Below are positions 28,641-37,407 of a stretch of 64,000 nt of DNA, in pieces. Source of the DNA: Marinobacter salexigens. Its GTDB lineage: Bacteria; Pseudomonadota; Gammaproteobacteria; Pseudomonadales; Oleiphilaceae. Every line of letters starts with the position of its first letter. The stretch's first letter is position 1. The stretch is taken from contig NZ_JAHKPV010000015.1 of the NCBI RefSeq assembly GCF_018860765.1, forward strand, positions 14,952 to 78,951. The letters are read 5' to 3'. A program made the translations under genes and the position numbers. The notes beneath the pieces were generated by a model, which worked only from the letters and a program-made list of their open reading frames with translations, made no database searches and was not told the DNA's origin.

Positions 28641-29552
28641 ATGAATACTAGGCTTCTATTCTGTGTTTTTTCATTCAATCGCGGTCGGTTTTTGGAGCAC
28701 TGCATAAGTACAATCGAGCAGTGCGTACCGGACGCGGATATTGCGATTTTTGATGACGAAAGCTACGACGACTATACCTGCGAGGTGCTAGCCCGATTCG
28801 CAGATAAGCATGAAGTGCTGCAGCCTGGAAACCAGTCCACGCACAAGCTGGGGGGGTTGTACGGCAATATGCAGTCGGCGCTGGAGTATGCTGCCGACCG
28901 CAGTCTTGTTTGTTTTTTGCAAGATGACATGCAAGTTGTCCGCCCTCTTGCTAGCGACGAAATAGCGGGATTCGATCGCACGTTTGATGAGAATCCAAAC
29001 CTTGCATTTCTTCATCCATGTTTTTTAAAAGGGATAAATCGAGAGCGGGATGTCTCAACGTTGGATTTCAATCCCGATTTAGCGGCCTATCGTCGAAGCG
29101 ATACAGGGCAGAGTGCAGGCCAGTACTTCTCAGCTATCCTGATTGTTCGCCCTTCTAGGTTGTTGGATAAAGGCTGGTTGTTTCGCAGAAATGAACCCGA
29201 GAACGACCAGCAGGCCAGACAGCATTTCGAGCGGATAGGCCACCTATTTTCGCCGTTCGCAATGTGGCTACCTGAAGTGCCCGCATACCGCGGAAAGCGT
29301 AAGACCCTAGCATTGAAGTTGGCAGAAAGGGCAAGGGGGTGCGACCTGTACCCCTATAAGATAATGAGCGATCAGGAGGTCCGCAGCTTAAATACCCGGT
29401 CGTCTGATGTGCTGCCTATTGCAGAAGATTTTCTGGAGTGTACGAATAGCAACCTGCCAACGCCTTGGGGATACTATCCCATGCAAGGGAGTCGCTGGCT
29501 CAAAAAACTGAATAGCTTAGAGTTGGCCCTTAGGCGTTTATTCAAGTTATAA
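28641..29552 (+). CDS. Putative glycosyltransferase, paralogue A
   Basis: A 303-residue protein with a GT-A-like start (LLFCVFSFNRGRFLEHCIST, then IAIFDDESYDD) and a possible metal motif CFLQDDMQ near residue 92. Conserved blocks LGGLYGNMQ, FAMWLPEVPAYRGK, and IAEDFLEC recur almost unchanged in the gene at 31748–32647 on the other strand, so the two are paralogues. No membrane segment is evident. The acceptor and sugar are unknown. It follows the ligase gene by 10 bases and is probably in the same operon. Confidence 0.7.
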   Translation: MNTRLLFCVFSFNRGRFLEHCISTIEQCVPDADIAIFDDESYDDYTCEVLARFADKHEVLQPGNQSTHKLGGLYGNMQSALEYAADRSLVCFLQDDMQVVRPLASDEIAGFDRTFDENPNLAFLHPCFLKGINRERDVSTLDFNPDLAAYRRSDTGQSAGQYFSAILIVRPSRLLDKGWLFRRNEPENDQQARQHFERIGHLFSPFAMWLPEVPAYRGKRKTLALKLAERARGCDLYPYKIMSDQEVRSLNTRSSDVLPIAEDFLECTNSNLPTPWGYYPMQGSRWLKKLNSLELALRRLFKL

Positions 29553-29594
29553 GATGCTGGCGGCCCTCGGCCGAATTGGACGGGTTAGAACCTT

Positions 29595-30824
29595 ATGAAT
29601 CAAGTTGCGTTGGATGACAAAGTGAAGCCGGTCATTCATCTTGTTGTGGTCGAGCTGCACCACCACAGTGAGCTGATTCGGAATATTGTTGAGGTTCTGG
29701 GAAACGGCCTTTTCAAGATTTCGATTGTGACACTGCCGAAAATTTTTGAAGATGCAGGGTTGGACGCCAACAGCGGTTCCGTTTTCACTGCACACCTGAA
29801 AAAGCCTGATGAGTCAGTTGATGTATTTATCCGCCGAATGAAAGCCGTTTTTGAGTCTGCGGATATTCTATACTTCAACACGATTCGCCACTACTGGGAT
29901 GAGCTGGCTCAAATCGAGTCCGCAGCGCCCTCAATGGTTAGAGTGCATAATGCGCATTGCGATTTTGCCCCCTGGGGACACTTCCATAAACCATTTGTGA
30001 ATATCTTTGGCATCCTCTCTCACCTGATTCGAAAAGTGTTGGTTGGCGGGGAGTGGCGCGCAAAAGATAGGCTATTCCAAAAAATTGATTACTTCATGTT
30101 TCCCAATCAAGCCATTACCGATTATGTACTGAAAAACAAATGGCTACCCGCCTCCCGGGTTCTACCTCCGGTGTTGCCATTTGGGTTTCTTGGAACAAAA
30201 CATCAGACCCTAGTGAAAAGTGATGAAGAGGTCCGAATCGCAATCACAGGAAAAGTGACGAATGCGAAGAAGGATTTTGAGTTGGTGTTCAGCGCTCTTA
30301 AAGCGTGTTTGGCGCAGCTCAATAAGCCGGTTCGGCTTGTTTTGCTTGGAAAGGCTGCCGATAAACAAGCGCAGTCAATTCTTGCGAAGTTCAAATCTCT
30401 GGAGGGCCAGATGTTCTCCTTGGACTATAGCGAAAGCTACGTGCCGGCCGAGGTGTTTGAAGAGAAAGTTAAGAGCATCGACTTTTTGCTTGCGCCTATA
30501 CAAGTTCACACTCACTTTCGGAAGTATCACGAGGTATACGGAAAAAGTAAGGCGTCTGGGATTGATGTTGATGTGCTGCTCTACAGAAAACCGTCGTTGG
30601 TTGTTTCTGGCTATCAAATGAAGGGCGCTCTCAACGGGGTTGTCGAGTATTTTGAGCCAACTCAGGCGTCTTTATCTCAAATGCTGGTCCGCTGGGTGAA
30701 TGATGGGACCTACGAGCAACTCGCAGGTAATTTTGAAGCGCTTCAAGGCTATCAGCGTGACGAGATTGCCGATAACTTTCACCAACTCTGCCAAAACTTG
30801 ATGTCGTCCCGCCCGCGCTCTTAA
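29595..30824 (+). CDS. Putative GT-B type glycosyltransferase
   Basis: A 409-residue protein I do not recognise at family level. The C-terminal half resembles a GT-B donor domain: it opens RIAITGKVTNAKKDFELVF, continues VRLVLLGKAAD, and has an acidic/histidine-rich region (FLLAPIQVHTHFRKYHEVYG) where GT-B enzymes bind the nucleotide sugar. The N-terminal half begins with a Rossmann-like strand (IHLVVVELHHHSELIRNIVEVL). The ribosome site before ATG 29595 is weak. Its last four bases overlap the stop of the convergent gene at 30821. It sits between the two paralogues at 28641 and 31748. Confidence 0.55.
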   Translation: MNQVALDDKVKPVIHLVVVELHHHSELIRNIVEVLGNGLFKISIVTLPKIFEDAGLDANSGSVFTAHLKKPDESVDVFIRRMKAVFESADILYFNTIRHYWDELAQIESAAPSMVRVHNAHCDFAPWGHFHKPFVNIFGILSHLIRKVLVGGEWRAKDRLFQKIDYFMFPNQAITDYVLKNKWLPASRVLPPVLPFGFLGTKHQTLVKSDEEVRIAITGKVTNAKKDFELVFSALKACLAQLNKPVRLVLLGKAADKQAQSILAKFKSLEGQMFSLDYSESYVPAEVFEEKVKSIDFLLAPIQVHTHFRKYHEVYGKSKASGIDVDVLLYRKPSLVVSGYQMKGALNGVVEYFEPTQASLSQMLVRWVNDGTYEQLAGNFEALQGYQRDEIADNFHQLCQNLMSSRPRS

Positions 30825-31651
30825 TTATGGGCGGGGCGAGAAAGCTGCTCTATTCCGTGAGTGGTGCGTGTGATTCCTTGTTTTTCTGAATCCACACGCA
30901 AGGCCTTGTTAGCTGCGACAAGCTCAGGGTCTTTGTACCCACGCTTATGGTCCAAATGGATAACAATAGCGTTGTAGCGGACGTGCTTGGGCTTGATGCC
31001 TATATTAGTAAGCCTCACGCCAAACTCACGATCAAGTCCGCCCCAGGGCATTCGTTCGTCAAAGCCGTTCACTGCCAAGATGTCCTTGAGCCAAGCTGAG
31101 CCATTCGACCCTTTGAAGTTGCAGGCTGTTGGCGTGAGGGCGTTAAAAATTTTCGCCTTGAGCGGGGTCGCGGTGAGCTTGCTGTTTTTATGGCTGGATT
31201 TAAGACCGTTAGCTTTTAACCATTTTAGATCAAAGCAGCGCCCACTGATGATGTCGTCTTTAGTAATGGCCTTGCTGGTGCTCATAGGGAGCTTGTGATA
31301 ACCGCCAGAAAGGTATTTATTAGGCTCTGCTTCCCGGGCATGAACTTCTAGGAAGTCTTTGCGAGGTATGCAGTCGCCGTCAGTAAAAACGACATACTCT
31401 GACTCTACCTCTAAGATAGATTTATTCAGGATTCGACACTTCCGAAAGCCCTTGTCTTCCTGCCATACGTGTTTAATCTTCATGCCGGTTTCGTCACGAA
31501 TGCGGTCGATAACCTCTTGGGTCTCTTTTGTAGATCCGTCGTCTCCAATGATCATCTCGAAGTCTTCATGGGACTGGACGCTGTATCCCCACAGAACTTT
31601 TTCAAGCCACTCTGGCGAATTGTAAGTGGTCATAATGACAGAAAGCTTCAT
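30821..31651 (-). CDS. Glycosyltransferase family 2 protein
   Basis: A 276-residue GT-A enzyme. It has the family-2 N-terminus LSVIMTTYNSPEWLEKVLWG, the nucleotide-binding IIGDDGSTKETQEV, and the metal motif FTDGDCIPRKDFL near residue 90. The C-terminal block FDERMPWGGLDREFGVRL is typical of the galactosyltransferase-like C domain (Glyco_transf_7C). AGGA precedes the ATG. It is followed upstream on the same strand by the paralogue B gene (96 bases away) and manC, so the three may form one transcript. Confidence 0.88.
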   Translation of the reverse strand: MKLSVIMTTYNSPEWLEKVLWGYSVQSHEDFEMIIGDDGSTKETQEVIDRIRDETGMKIKHVWQEDKGFRKCRILNKSILEVESEYVVFTDGDCIPRKDFLEVHAREAEPNKYLSGGYHKLPMSTSKAITKDDIISGRCFDLKWLKANGLKSSHKNSKLTATPLKAKIFNALTPTACNFKGSNGSAWLKDILAVNGFDERMPWGGLDREFGVRLTNIGIKPKHVRYNAIVIHLDHKRGYKDPELVAANKALRVDSEKQGITRTTHGIEQLSRPAHN

Positions 31652-31747
31652 GGTGTCAGTCCTGTAAGTAATCTTTGACTCCGAGGCCAGAGGCGGCCCT
31701 TGAATCAGGGGTAATACAACTTCGGGATTGCTCGTGGGATGCCTGAG

Positions 31748-32647
31748 TTACTTTAATAAACGACGAACGCTCACCTCAAGCTGATTTAAGGGTTTCAACC
31801 AGCCAGTATTCGCCAGCGGATTATAGGCCCATGGTTTTGGTGGTTCAAAACCTTCACAACGCAAAAAGTCTTCTGCAACAGGTAGCTTGTGACTGTCTCT
31901 ATGTTTAAGAGACGTGCTTTCCTGTTCTGACATCAGTGCAAACGGATAGTAACCGCAGTTTCTCTTTTTTTCAGCAAGCTTTAAACCGATCGTCTTTTTC
32001 TTGCCGCGATATGCTGGGACCTCAGGCAGCCACATAGCAAATGGGGCATGAAGGTAGCCCATTAGTGTAAAAGCTTTGGCCGCTACTTTATTATTTTCCG
32101 GCTCTGAGTGAGAAAATGTCCATTTGGCGGATACCAAACGTTGGGGCTTCATTATGAGCAGTGCGGAAAAATAGGCGCCTGAACTGCGCGGTGTGGATTC
32201 CTTGAAATAGAGCCCAAGCCCAGAGTTATAGGAGTATTGGGCGTTCTTAGTAAAATTAATTCCGCGAATAAAGCATGGGCTTATAAAGGCGAGCGAAGGC
32301 TCTGCGGTAAAAGCGTGTTCAATTTTAGCAAAGTCGTCGTCACCCAATTGTCGCACCATTTGAGTGTCATCTTGCAGGTAACAGACTAAGTCAGCATGGC
32401 GAAATTTTTCGAAGGCCAGCTGCATGTTGCCATAGAGCCCACCAAGGTGATGGCGCGACTTTACATTTTGATCGGGTCGAATGATGTCGTGCGTCTTACT
32501 ATAGTTTTCGAGTACTCGTATTGTTTCAGGGTCGTTGCTGTTGTCATCAAAAATCGTGATAGGGTGCCCTGGGGCGCAACTTTCAATGGAGCGGATGCAG
32601 TTTTCTAGGAACTGGCCCCTGTTGAAAGAAAAGATGCAGAAGATCAT
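31748..32647 (-). CDS. Putative glycosyltransferase, paralogue B
   Basis: A 299-residue protein whose whole length matches the gene at 28641–29552: MIFCIFSFNRGQFLENCIRS, ITIFDDNSND, LGGLYGNMQ, CYLQDDTQ, FAMWLPEVPAYRGKKKT and VAEDFLRC. A GT-A fold is inferred from the first 100 residues. The function is unknown. AAGGGG lies before the ATG. Base composition appears more AT-rich than that of the neighbours. It lies 48 bases downstream of manC on the same strand. Confidence 0.7.
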   Translation of the reverse strand: MIFCIFSFNRGQFLENCIRSIESCAPGHPITIFDDNSNDPETIRVLENYSKTHDIIRPDQNVKSRHHLGGLYGNMQLAFEKFRHADLVCYLQDDTQMVRQLGDDDFAKIEHAFTAEPSLAFISPCFIRGINFTKNAQYSYNSGLGLYFKESTPRSSGAYFSALLIMKPQRLVSAKWTFSHSEPENNKVAAKAFTLMGYLHAPFAMWLPEVPAYRGKKKTIGLKLAEKKRNCGYYPFALMSEQESTSLKHRDSHKLPVAEDFLRCEGFEPPKPWAYNPLANTGWLKPLNQLEVSVRRLLK

Positions 32648-32695
32648 TGCGACCCCTTAGGTTGTTTGGTCTCTTTGTTAGGCAGACTCAAAGCC

Positions 32696-34111
32696 TCACT
32701 TTCTGCCGTATCGATCTTCATACCGGACAATATCATCCTCACCGAGATAGGAGCCGGACTGGACTTCAATTAGCTCTAAATCGATAACGCCCGGGTTTTC
32801 CAAAGAATGCACCTGTCCTATCGGGATATAAGTGGACTGATTTTCAGTGACCAGATAGGTTTTTTCGCCGTTCGTTACCTTTGCGGTGCCGCTGACGACG
32901 ATCCAGTGTTCGGCGCGATGATGATGCATCTGCACGGAAAGCTTGGCGCCAGGCTTCACAGTGATTCGCTTGACTTGATAGCGATGGCCACTGTCTATGG
33001 AGTCATAAACGCCCCAGGGGCGATACACCTCACGGTGGTTCATATGTTCGTGCCGGCCATCATTGCGGATTTGCTCGACCACTGCTTTTACTTCCTGAAC
33101 CTTGTCTTTGCGAGCAACGAGAACCGCGTCTTTGGTTTCAATGATTACAAGATCATCGACACCAATCGTGGCGACGAGCCTACTGTCTGCACGCACAAGG
33201 GTGTTGCTGGCTTGGAGAGCTATCACGTCTCCACTCAGGCTATTTCCCTCAGCGTCTTTATCGTTAACTTCCCAAAGAGCGGACCAGGAACCTATATCGC
33301 TCCACCCAGCGTCAAGAGAAACAACCGCAGCGTGATCGGTTTTTTCCATAACGGCGTAGTCAACGGATTCGGAGGGGCAACTGGCGAACAGCTCGGAGTT
33401 AACCCGGATAAAGTGAAGGTCTTCATGGGTGTCTGCCATAGCCGCACGGCAGGCTTTGAGAATATCCGGGCGGTGTAACTCAAGTTCGTTTAGGTACTGC
33501 TGGGCACCGAACATAAACATGCCGCTGTTCCAGAGGTACTCTCCTGATTCAAGATAGGCCTTAGCCGTTTGACTGTCGGGCTTTTCAACAAAGCCATCAA
33601 CCGAGTAACAATCAGCAGAAAGTTCAGCTCCACGGTGTATATATCCGTAACCGGTTTCCGGTTGATGGGGAACAATTCCGAAGGTCACAAGCTTGCCTTC
33701 TTGGGCTAAAGGTACGGCTTTTGCTACGCCTTGTTGGAAAGCACTTACATCTTTGATGAGGTGGTCCGCGGCAAGAACTAGCATTAAAGGGTCTTCACTA
33801 TCGCTGCTCTCACACAGGCGAAGCGCTGCCAGCGCGATGGCAGGCGCGGTGTTACGACCGCAAGGCTCCAGAATAATGCTGCTGTCCTCAAGTCCGGATT
33901 GTCGCATCTGCTCTGCCGCCAAAAAGCGGTGCTCCTCATTGCAAATTAGCAGCGGTTTGCGAATGTCCATTCCATCGAGCCTGGCCACTGTAGATTGCAG
34001 CATAGAGAGCGGACCGTCGGTCAGCTTAAGAAACTGTTTCGGGTTCAGCTGCCGAGACAGTGGCCAAAGGCGTGAGCCGGTGCCACCAGCCATAATGACG
34101 GGATAAATCAT
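32696..34111 (-). CDS. manC: Mannose-1-phosphate guanylyltransferase / mannose-6-phosphate isomerase
   Basis: A bifunctional enzyme that makes GDP-mannose, the donor for mannose, rhamnose or fucose units in surface glycans. The 471-residue protein has the nucleotidyltransferase signature [14 protein letters not shown] at residue 7, the sugar-site motif FVEKPD near residue 172, and a C-terminal type II isomerase cupin ([13 protein letters not shown] near residue 415). The length is that of the fused AlgA/ManC/WbpW class. GGAG precedes the ATG. Its presence suggests that GDP-mannose or a derivative feeds the neighbouring transferases. No GDP-mannose dehydratase or phosphomannomutase is in the window. 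Confidence 0.95.
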   Translation of the reverse strand: MIYPVIMAGGTGSRLWPLSRQLNPKQFLKLTDGPLSMLQSTVARLDGMDIRKPLLICNEEHRFLAAEQMRQSGLEDSSIILEPCGRNTAPAIALAALRLCESSDSEDPLMLVLAADHLIKDVSAFQQGVAKAVPLAQEGKLVTFGIVPHQPETGYGYIHRGAELSADCYSVDGFVEKPDSQTAKAYLESGEYLWNSGMFMFGAQQYLNELELHRPDILKACRAAMADTHEDLHFIRVNSELFASCPSESVDYAVMEKTDHAAVVSLDAGWSDIGSWSALWEVNDKDAEGNSLSGDVIALQASNTLVRADSRLVATIGVDDLVIIETKDAVLVARKDKVQEVKAVVEQIRNDGRHEHMNHREVYRPWGVYDSIDSGHRYQVKRITVKPGAKLSVQMHHHRAEHWIVVSGTAKVTNGEKTYLVTENQSTYIPIGQVHSLENPGVIDLELIEVQSGSYLGEDDIVRYEDRYGRK

Positions 34112-34238
34112 GCAATTGCTCCAAACGTTGCTTTAAGTCAGCATTGGCATCTTCGAAGGGCGGAATATTAACACAGGCTGCTCTGTCTGGCAGTTAAGGG
34201 GGGCGCCAAATCCCCTGACTAATACAAAGAGGTTGTGG

Positions 34239-35261
34239 ATGAAAGTATGTCAGGTCATGGCCGGAGACGGAGACGGTGGGCTTGAGAGCCATTTCGTTGA
34301 GCTTAGTAACGGCTTGGCGAGTGCTGGCTGCAATCTGGTCGCCATAGGTCATAAAAAATACCGCAGTCGCTTTGAGCCATCTGTGAAGCATATCGCACTC
34401 GATTTAAGTGGAGGGCGCCGTAATCCGCTACTGTTAGGGCACCTTGCTTGGATTTTACGACAGGAAGCCCCTGATATCGTTCATGCCCAAGCTAACAAAG
34501 CGGTTGAAATGCTGGCACATATTAGGGTCGTAGTTCCCGGGTATCGCGTGGGGACTATTCATAATAGTAAGCGTTCGACTGGGATGTTTGCCCGAATGCA
34601 AACAGTTATAGGTGTCAGTAAGGGTGTAACTTCCAACCTTACACACCCTGATGTGCGTGTTGTTTACAACGGTATCAAACCTTGTTCCGAGCAAGCGGTT
34701 GATCGGTACGCATTTGCGCAAACCTTTGATTTGAGAGCACATCTTCCAATAACCCTGTCCGTCGGTCGGTTGGTACCCACTAAAGCCTTTGATAACCTGA
34801 TTTCAGCGTGGCAGCCCCGCCATGGGCAATTAATTATTGTTGGAGAGGGGGCAGAGCGACCCACGCTGGAAAGCATGATTCGCAAAAGAGGCTTGGAGCA
34901 GTGCGTGAAGCTGGCGGGCTTTCGCTCTGATGTTCGGGCAATGATGCAGGTGGCGGACTTGCTCGTGTTCGCCTCTCATCGTGAGGGGTTTAGTTATGCG
35001 TTGGCCGAAGCGTTGCTGTGCGGTCTACCCGTACTATCTACAAGGGTGCCTGGTGCTGAGGAGGTGCTGCCACCTGAGTATCTAGTTGAGTGCGATAATG
35101 TTGAGGCGCTCAGCGATAGATTGAGCGGGCTGATGCAAAACCTTGAGATGGCTAAGCAGGATCAGGCATCACTGTTTGATTGGGCTCAGCAGGCGTTAAC
35201 GGTCGATAATATGGTTGCCGAAACGCTCAATGTTTATCAGGAGGTAATGGGCCGTAAGTGA
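34239..35261 (+). CDS. Glycosyltransferase family 4 protein (copy 1)
   Basis: A 340-residue GT-B enzyme. It starts with MKVCQVMAGDGDGGLESHF, the usual glycine-rich N-terminal loop. It has a VSKGV segment, the donor-domain entry ITLSVGRLVPTKAFDNLISA, and the EX7E motif region SHREGFSYALAEALLCGLPV near residue 250. ATG 34239 with AGAGG six bases upstream is preferred to the in-frame TTG at 34233. Its stop overlaps the start of the ELM1-family gene by four bases (GTGA), so the two are coupled and probably act in one pathway. Confidence 0.9.
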   Translation: MKVCQVMAGDGDGGLESHFVELSNGLASAGCNLVAIGHKKYRSRFEPSVKHIALDLSGGRRNPLLLGHLAWILRQEAPDIVHAQANKAVEMLAHIRVVVPGYRVGTIHNSKRSTGMFARMQTVIGVSKGVTSNLTHPDVRVVYNGIKPCSEQAVDRYAFAQTFDLRAHLPITLSVGRLVPTKAFDNLISAWQPRHGQLIIVGEGAERPTLESMIRKRGLEQCVKLAGFRSDVRAMMQVADLLVFASHREGFSYALAEALLCGLPVLSTRVPGAEEVLPPEYLVECDNVEALSDRLSGLMQNLEMAKQDQASLFDWAQQALTVDNMVAETLNVYQEVMGRK

Positions 35262-36283
35262 CCAGATTGAAGGTGCTGATTTTATCGGATGGCGTTCCCG
35301 GTCATGTCCATCAGGCGCGGGGTTTGGTGCATTGGCTGTCGAAGCGATACGAGTTAGTTTGCTCGGAGCAAACGGTCAGTTTACGTGCGAGACCAGCGGC
35401 ACGTGTTTTGTTGCCTTATGCGCTCAAAGTGCGTGGCATAGGCACCAATGTTGGCAAGGCTTTTTATCGTACAAGGGGTCTTGGTGACACACCGCCGGAT
35501 CTGATCATCTCTGCGGGCGGGAATACCTCGTTTTTGAACATTGCCTTGGCACGAAAGTGGTCTGTGCCGAATGTATTTTTGGGTTCAAGTCGCAGGTTGA
35601 ATTCGGATGACTTTGCGGCACACTTGACCCTTGAGCCGACCGGAGAGCCGCACAATATCGTTATGGATCTGGTTCCAACGGGAACTGATCTGAGCGAGCA
35701 AGGCCGTAAGGGCCGTATGCTGCGAGCCAGTTTGCAGTTGCAGGCACAGCAACCGCTCTACAGCCTTATTGTTGGTGGTGACGGTTCAGGCTTTATTTAT
35801 GAAGAGGCTACGTGGCGGCACCTAGGGGAGCTTGTCGAGGGTTTATCTAATCGAGACGATTGCCGGTGGCTTGTTACGACCTCGCGGCGCACGGGTGATG
35901 CAGGTGAGCAGTTGTTAAGAAACGAGTTGCCGCAGGCAGTGTTGGCAGACTCCGTTTGGTGGAGCAATGAACCCAAAAAAGTCATGAGCAGCTATCTGGG
36001 CGCGGCGGATGTCGTTTTTGTCACGGGGGACAGCATGACGATGGTTAATGAAGCAATTGCGAGCCAAAAGCCAACCGTTGTTTTGGCGCCAGACAATGCA
36101 CAGCCAAGTGAGCGTCACCGTAAAGCGCTTCTGCGCTTTCAGGAGGCGGGATACTGTAATCTGCACCCGTTAGGATCAGGTGTGCCTAGTCTGCCAAGTA
36201 ACGCCAATAAAGACGATCGCGCTGGTGACCTGGTGCTCTCCCAGTTAGAAAAACTGATTCCCTCGCTGCAACGCTTTCGGTAA
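35258..36283 (+). CDS. ELM1-family protein (copy 1)
   Basis: A 341-residue protein of the ELM1 family (DUF1022, COG3660), named after a plant mitochondrial fission factor but found beside lipopolysaccharide genes in many Gram-negative bacteria. It has a GT-B-like build: LILSDGVPGHVHQARGLVHW at the start, DLIISAGGNTSFLN, SLIVGGDGSGF, VTTSRRTGD, and VTGDSMTMVNEAIAS near residue 250. A role in glycan or lipid assembly is inferred from context only. It starts at GTG 35258, overlapping the family-4 transferase. A paralogue is at 37404–38381. Confidence 0.82.
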   Translation: MTRLKVLILSDGVPGHVHQARGLVHWLSKRYELVCSEQTVSLRARPAARVLLPYALKVRGIGTNVGKAFYRTRGLGDTPPDLIISAGGNTSFLNIALARKWSVPNVFLGSSRRLNSDDFAAHLTLEPTGEPHNIVMDLVPTGTDLSEQGRKGRMLRASLQLQAQQPLYSLIVGGDGSGFIYEEATWRHLGELVEGLSNRDDCRWLVTTSRRTGDAGEQLLRNELPQAVLADSVWWSNEPKKVMSSYLGAADVVFVTGDSMTMVNEAIASQKPTVVLAPDNAQPSERHRKALLRFQEAGYCNLHPLGSGVPSLPSNANKDDRAGDLVLSQLEKLIPSLQRFR

Positions 36284-36306
36284 CTGCAGGCTCGTTCTCT
36301 ACCAGA

Positions 36307-37407
36307 CTATTGTTGTACCAATTTCTGGTATATATCGAGCGTAGACTCAGTTTGCGCTTGAAGCCGAAAACGGTACGGAATTTCAATGGCTGGAGTTCTG
36401 CCCTGTAACAGTTTGAGGGCTACCTGTGCGAACTCATGGGTATCATCTGGTGTTACCAGCCCATCGCGAAAACAGGCTTGTAATGTTTCTGCCGCGCCGC
36501 CTCGGTTAAAGGCAACCACAGGTGTGCCTGAGGATAGCGCTTCAGTCACTGTGCGACCAAAAGGTTCTGGCTTGGTGGACATGTGGCACACCAGATCGGC
36601 AAAGAGGTATAGCTCTGCCATGTCGTCTCTCTGCCCCAGAAACGTCACCTTGTTGGCAAGCCCAAGCTTCTTCCTATATCGCTCAAGCTCGTGCATAAAG
36701 CGCTCTTTGCCCGATTCCGCTCCGCCCACAATAATACCGTGGCAATCTGGGTTTTTGCGGGTGATCTCCTGCATGACGTCAAGAAACTGTAATTGGCCTT
36801 TCCACCGCGAAATGCGCCCGGGCATCATCAGAATGCGTTTGTTTTGGAGCTCGGGAAACTTCGCTACTAGAGCATGACGCCATGCCTCGTTCAATTCTCT
36901 GCGCTGGAAATAATCCACATCCACGCCACGCTGAATGACCGTCAGTTTTTGCTCCGGAACTTGATAGTTTTGGATGATGTAGTTCCGCACGCAATTGGAT
37001 ACTGCAATCACCTGATCGGACTTTGCCATGATGGCGCTATACGGATTAACGGAGTACATGCCGTGAAAGGTTGAAACAATGGCTGGCCGCTGATGTATGG
37101 GTAACCCCTTCCATGCAAGGCGCACAATCCAAGCGGGCATGCGTGAGCGCACGTGAATAATGTCTGGTTGCAACTCCTGAATCAGGGATCGCATGGGGCG
37201 GATTTGCCCCAACGACGCCGGCGACTTACGATGAATGGGCATTTCAATGTGAGTCGAGCCTTGCTCCTCAAGGCGCTTCGCCAGAGGGCCACCATTAGAA
37301 ACGACAAAGGACTCGTGGCCGCGCCGTACAAGGTCCGCAGCAAACTCGACGGTGCCTCTCTCTACTCCGCCACTGTGGAGCGCCGGCAGTGCCTGAAGGA
37401 TTTTCAA
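36307..37407 (-). CDS. Glycosyltransferase family 4 protein (copy 2)
   Basis: A 366-residue GT-B enzyme (KILQALPALHSGGVERGTVE at the start, PDIIHVRSRMPAW, VIAVSNCVRNYI, ILMMPGRISRWKGQLQFLD, and the EX7E region KPEPFGRTVTEALSSGTPVVA near residue 295). It resembles core lipopolysaccharide transferases. I place the start at TTG 37407: GGGGGAG lies just upstream and the TTGA overlaps the stop of the preceding ELM1-family gene, a coupled arrangement. An in-frame ATG at 37473 would put 22 unconserved residues in front, inside the other gene. Confidence 0.88.
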   Translation of the reverse strand: MKILQALPALHSGGVERGTVEFAADLVRRGHESFVVSNGGPLAKRLEEQGSTHIEMPIHRKSPASLGQIRPMRSLIQELQPDIIHVRSRMPAWIVRLAWKGLPIHQRPAIVSTFHGMYSVNPYSAIMAKSDQVIAVSNCVRNYIIQNYQVPEQKLTVIQRGVDVDYFQRRELNEAWRHALVAKFPELQNKRILMMPGRISRWKGQLQFLDVMQEITRKNPDCHGIIVGGAESGKERFMHELERYRKKLGLANKVTFLGQRDDMAELYLFADLVCHMSTKPEPFGRTVTEALSSGTPVVAFNRGGAAETLQACFRDGLVTPDDTHEFAQVALKLLQGRTPAIEIPYRFRLQAQTESTLDIYQKLVQQ

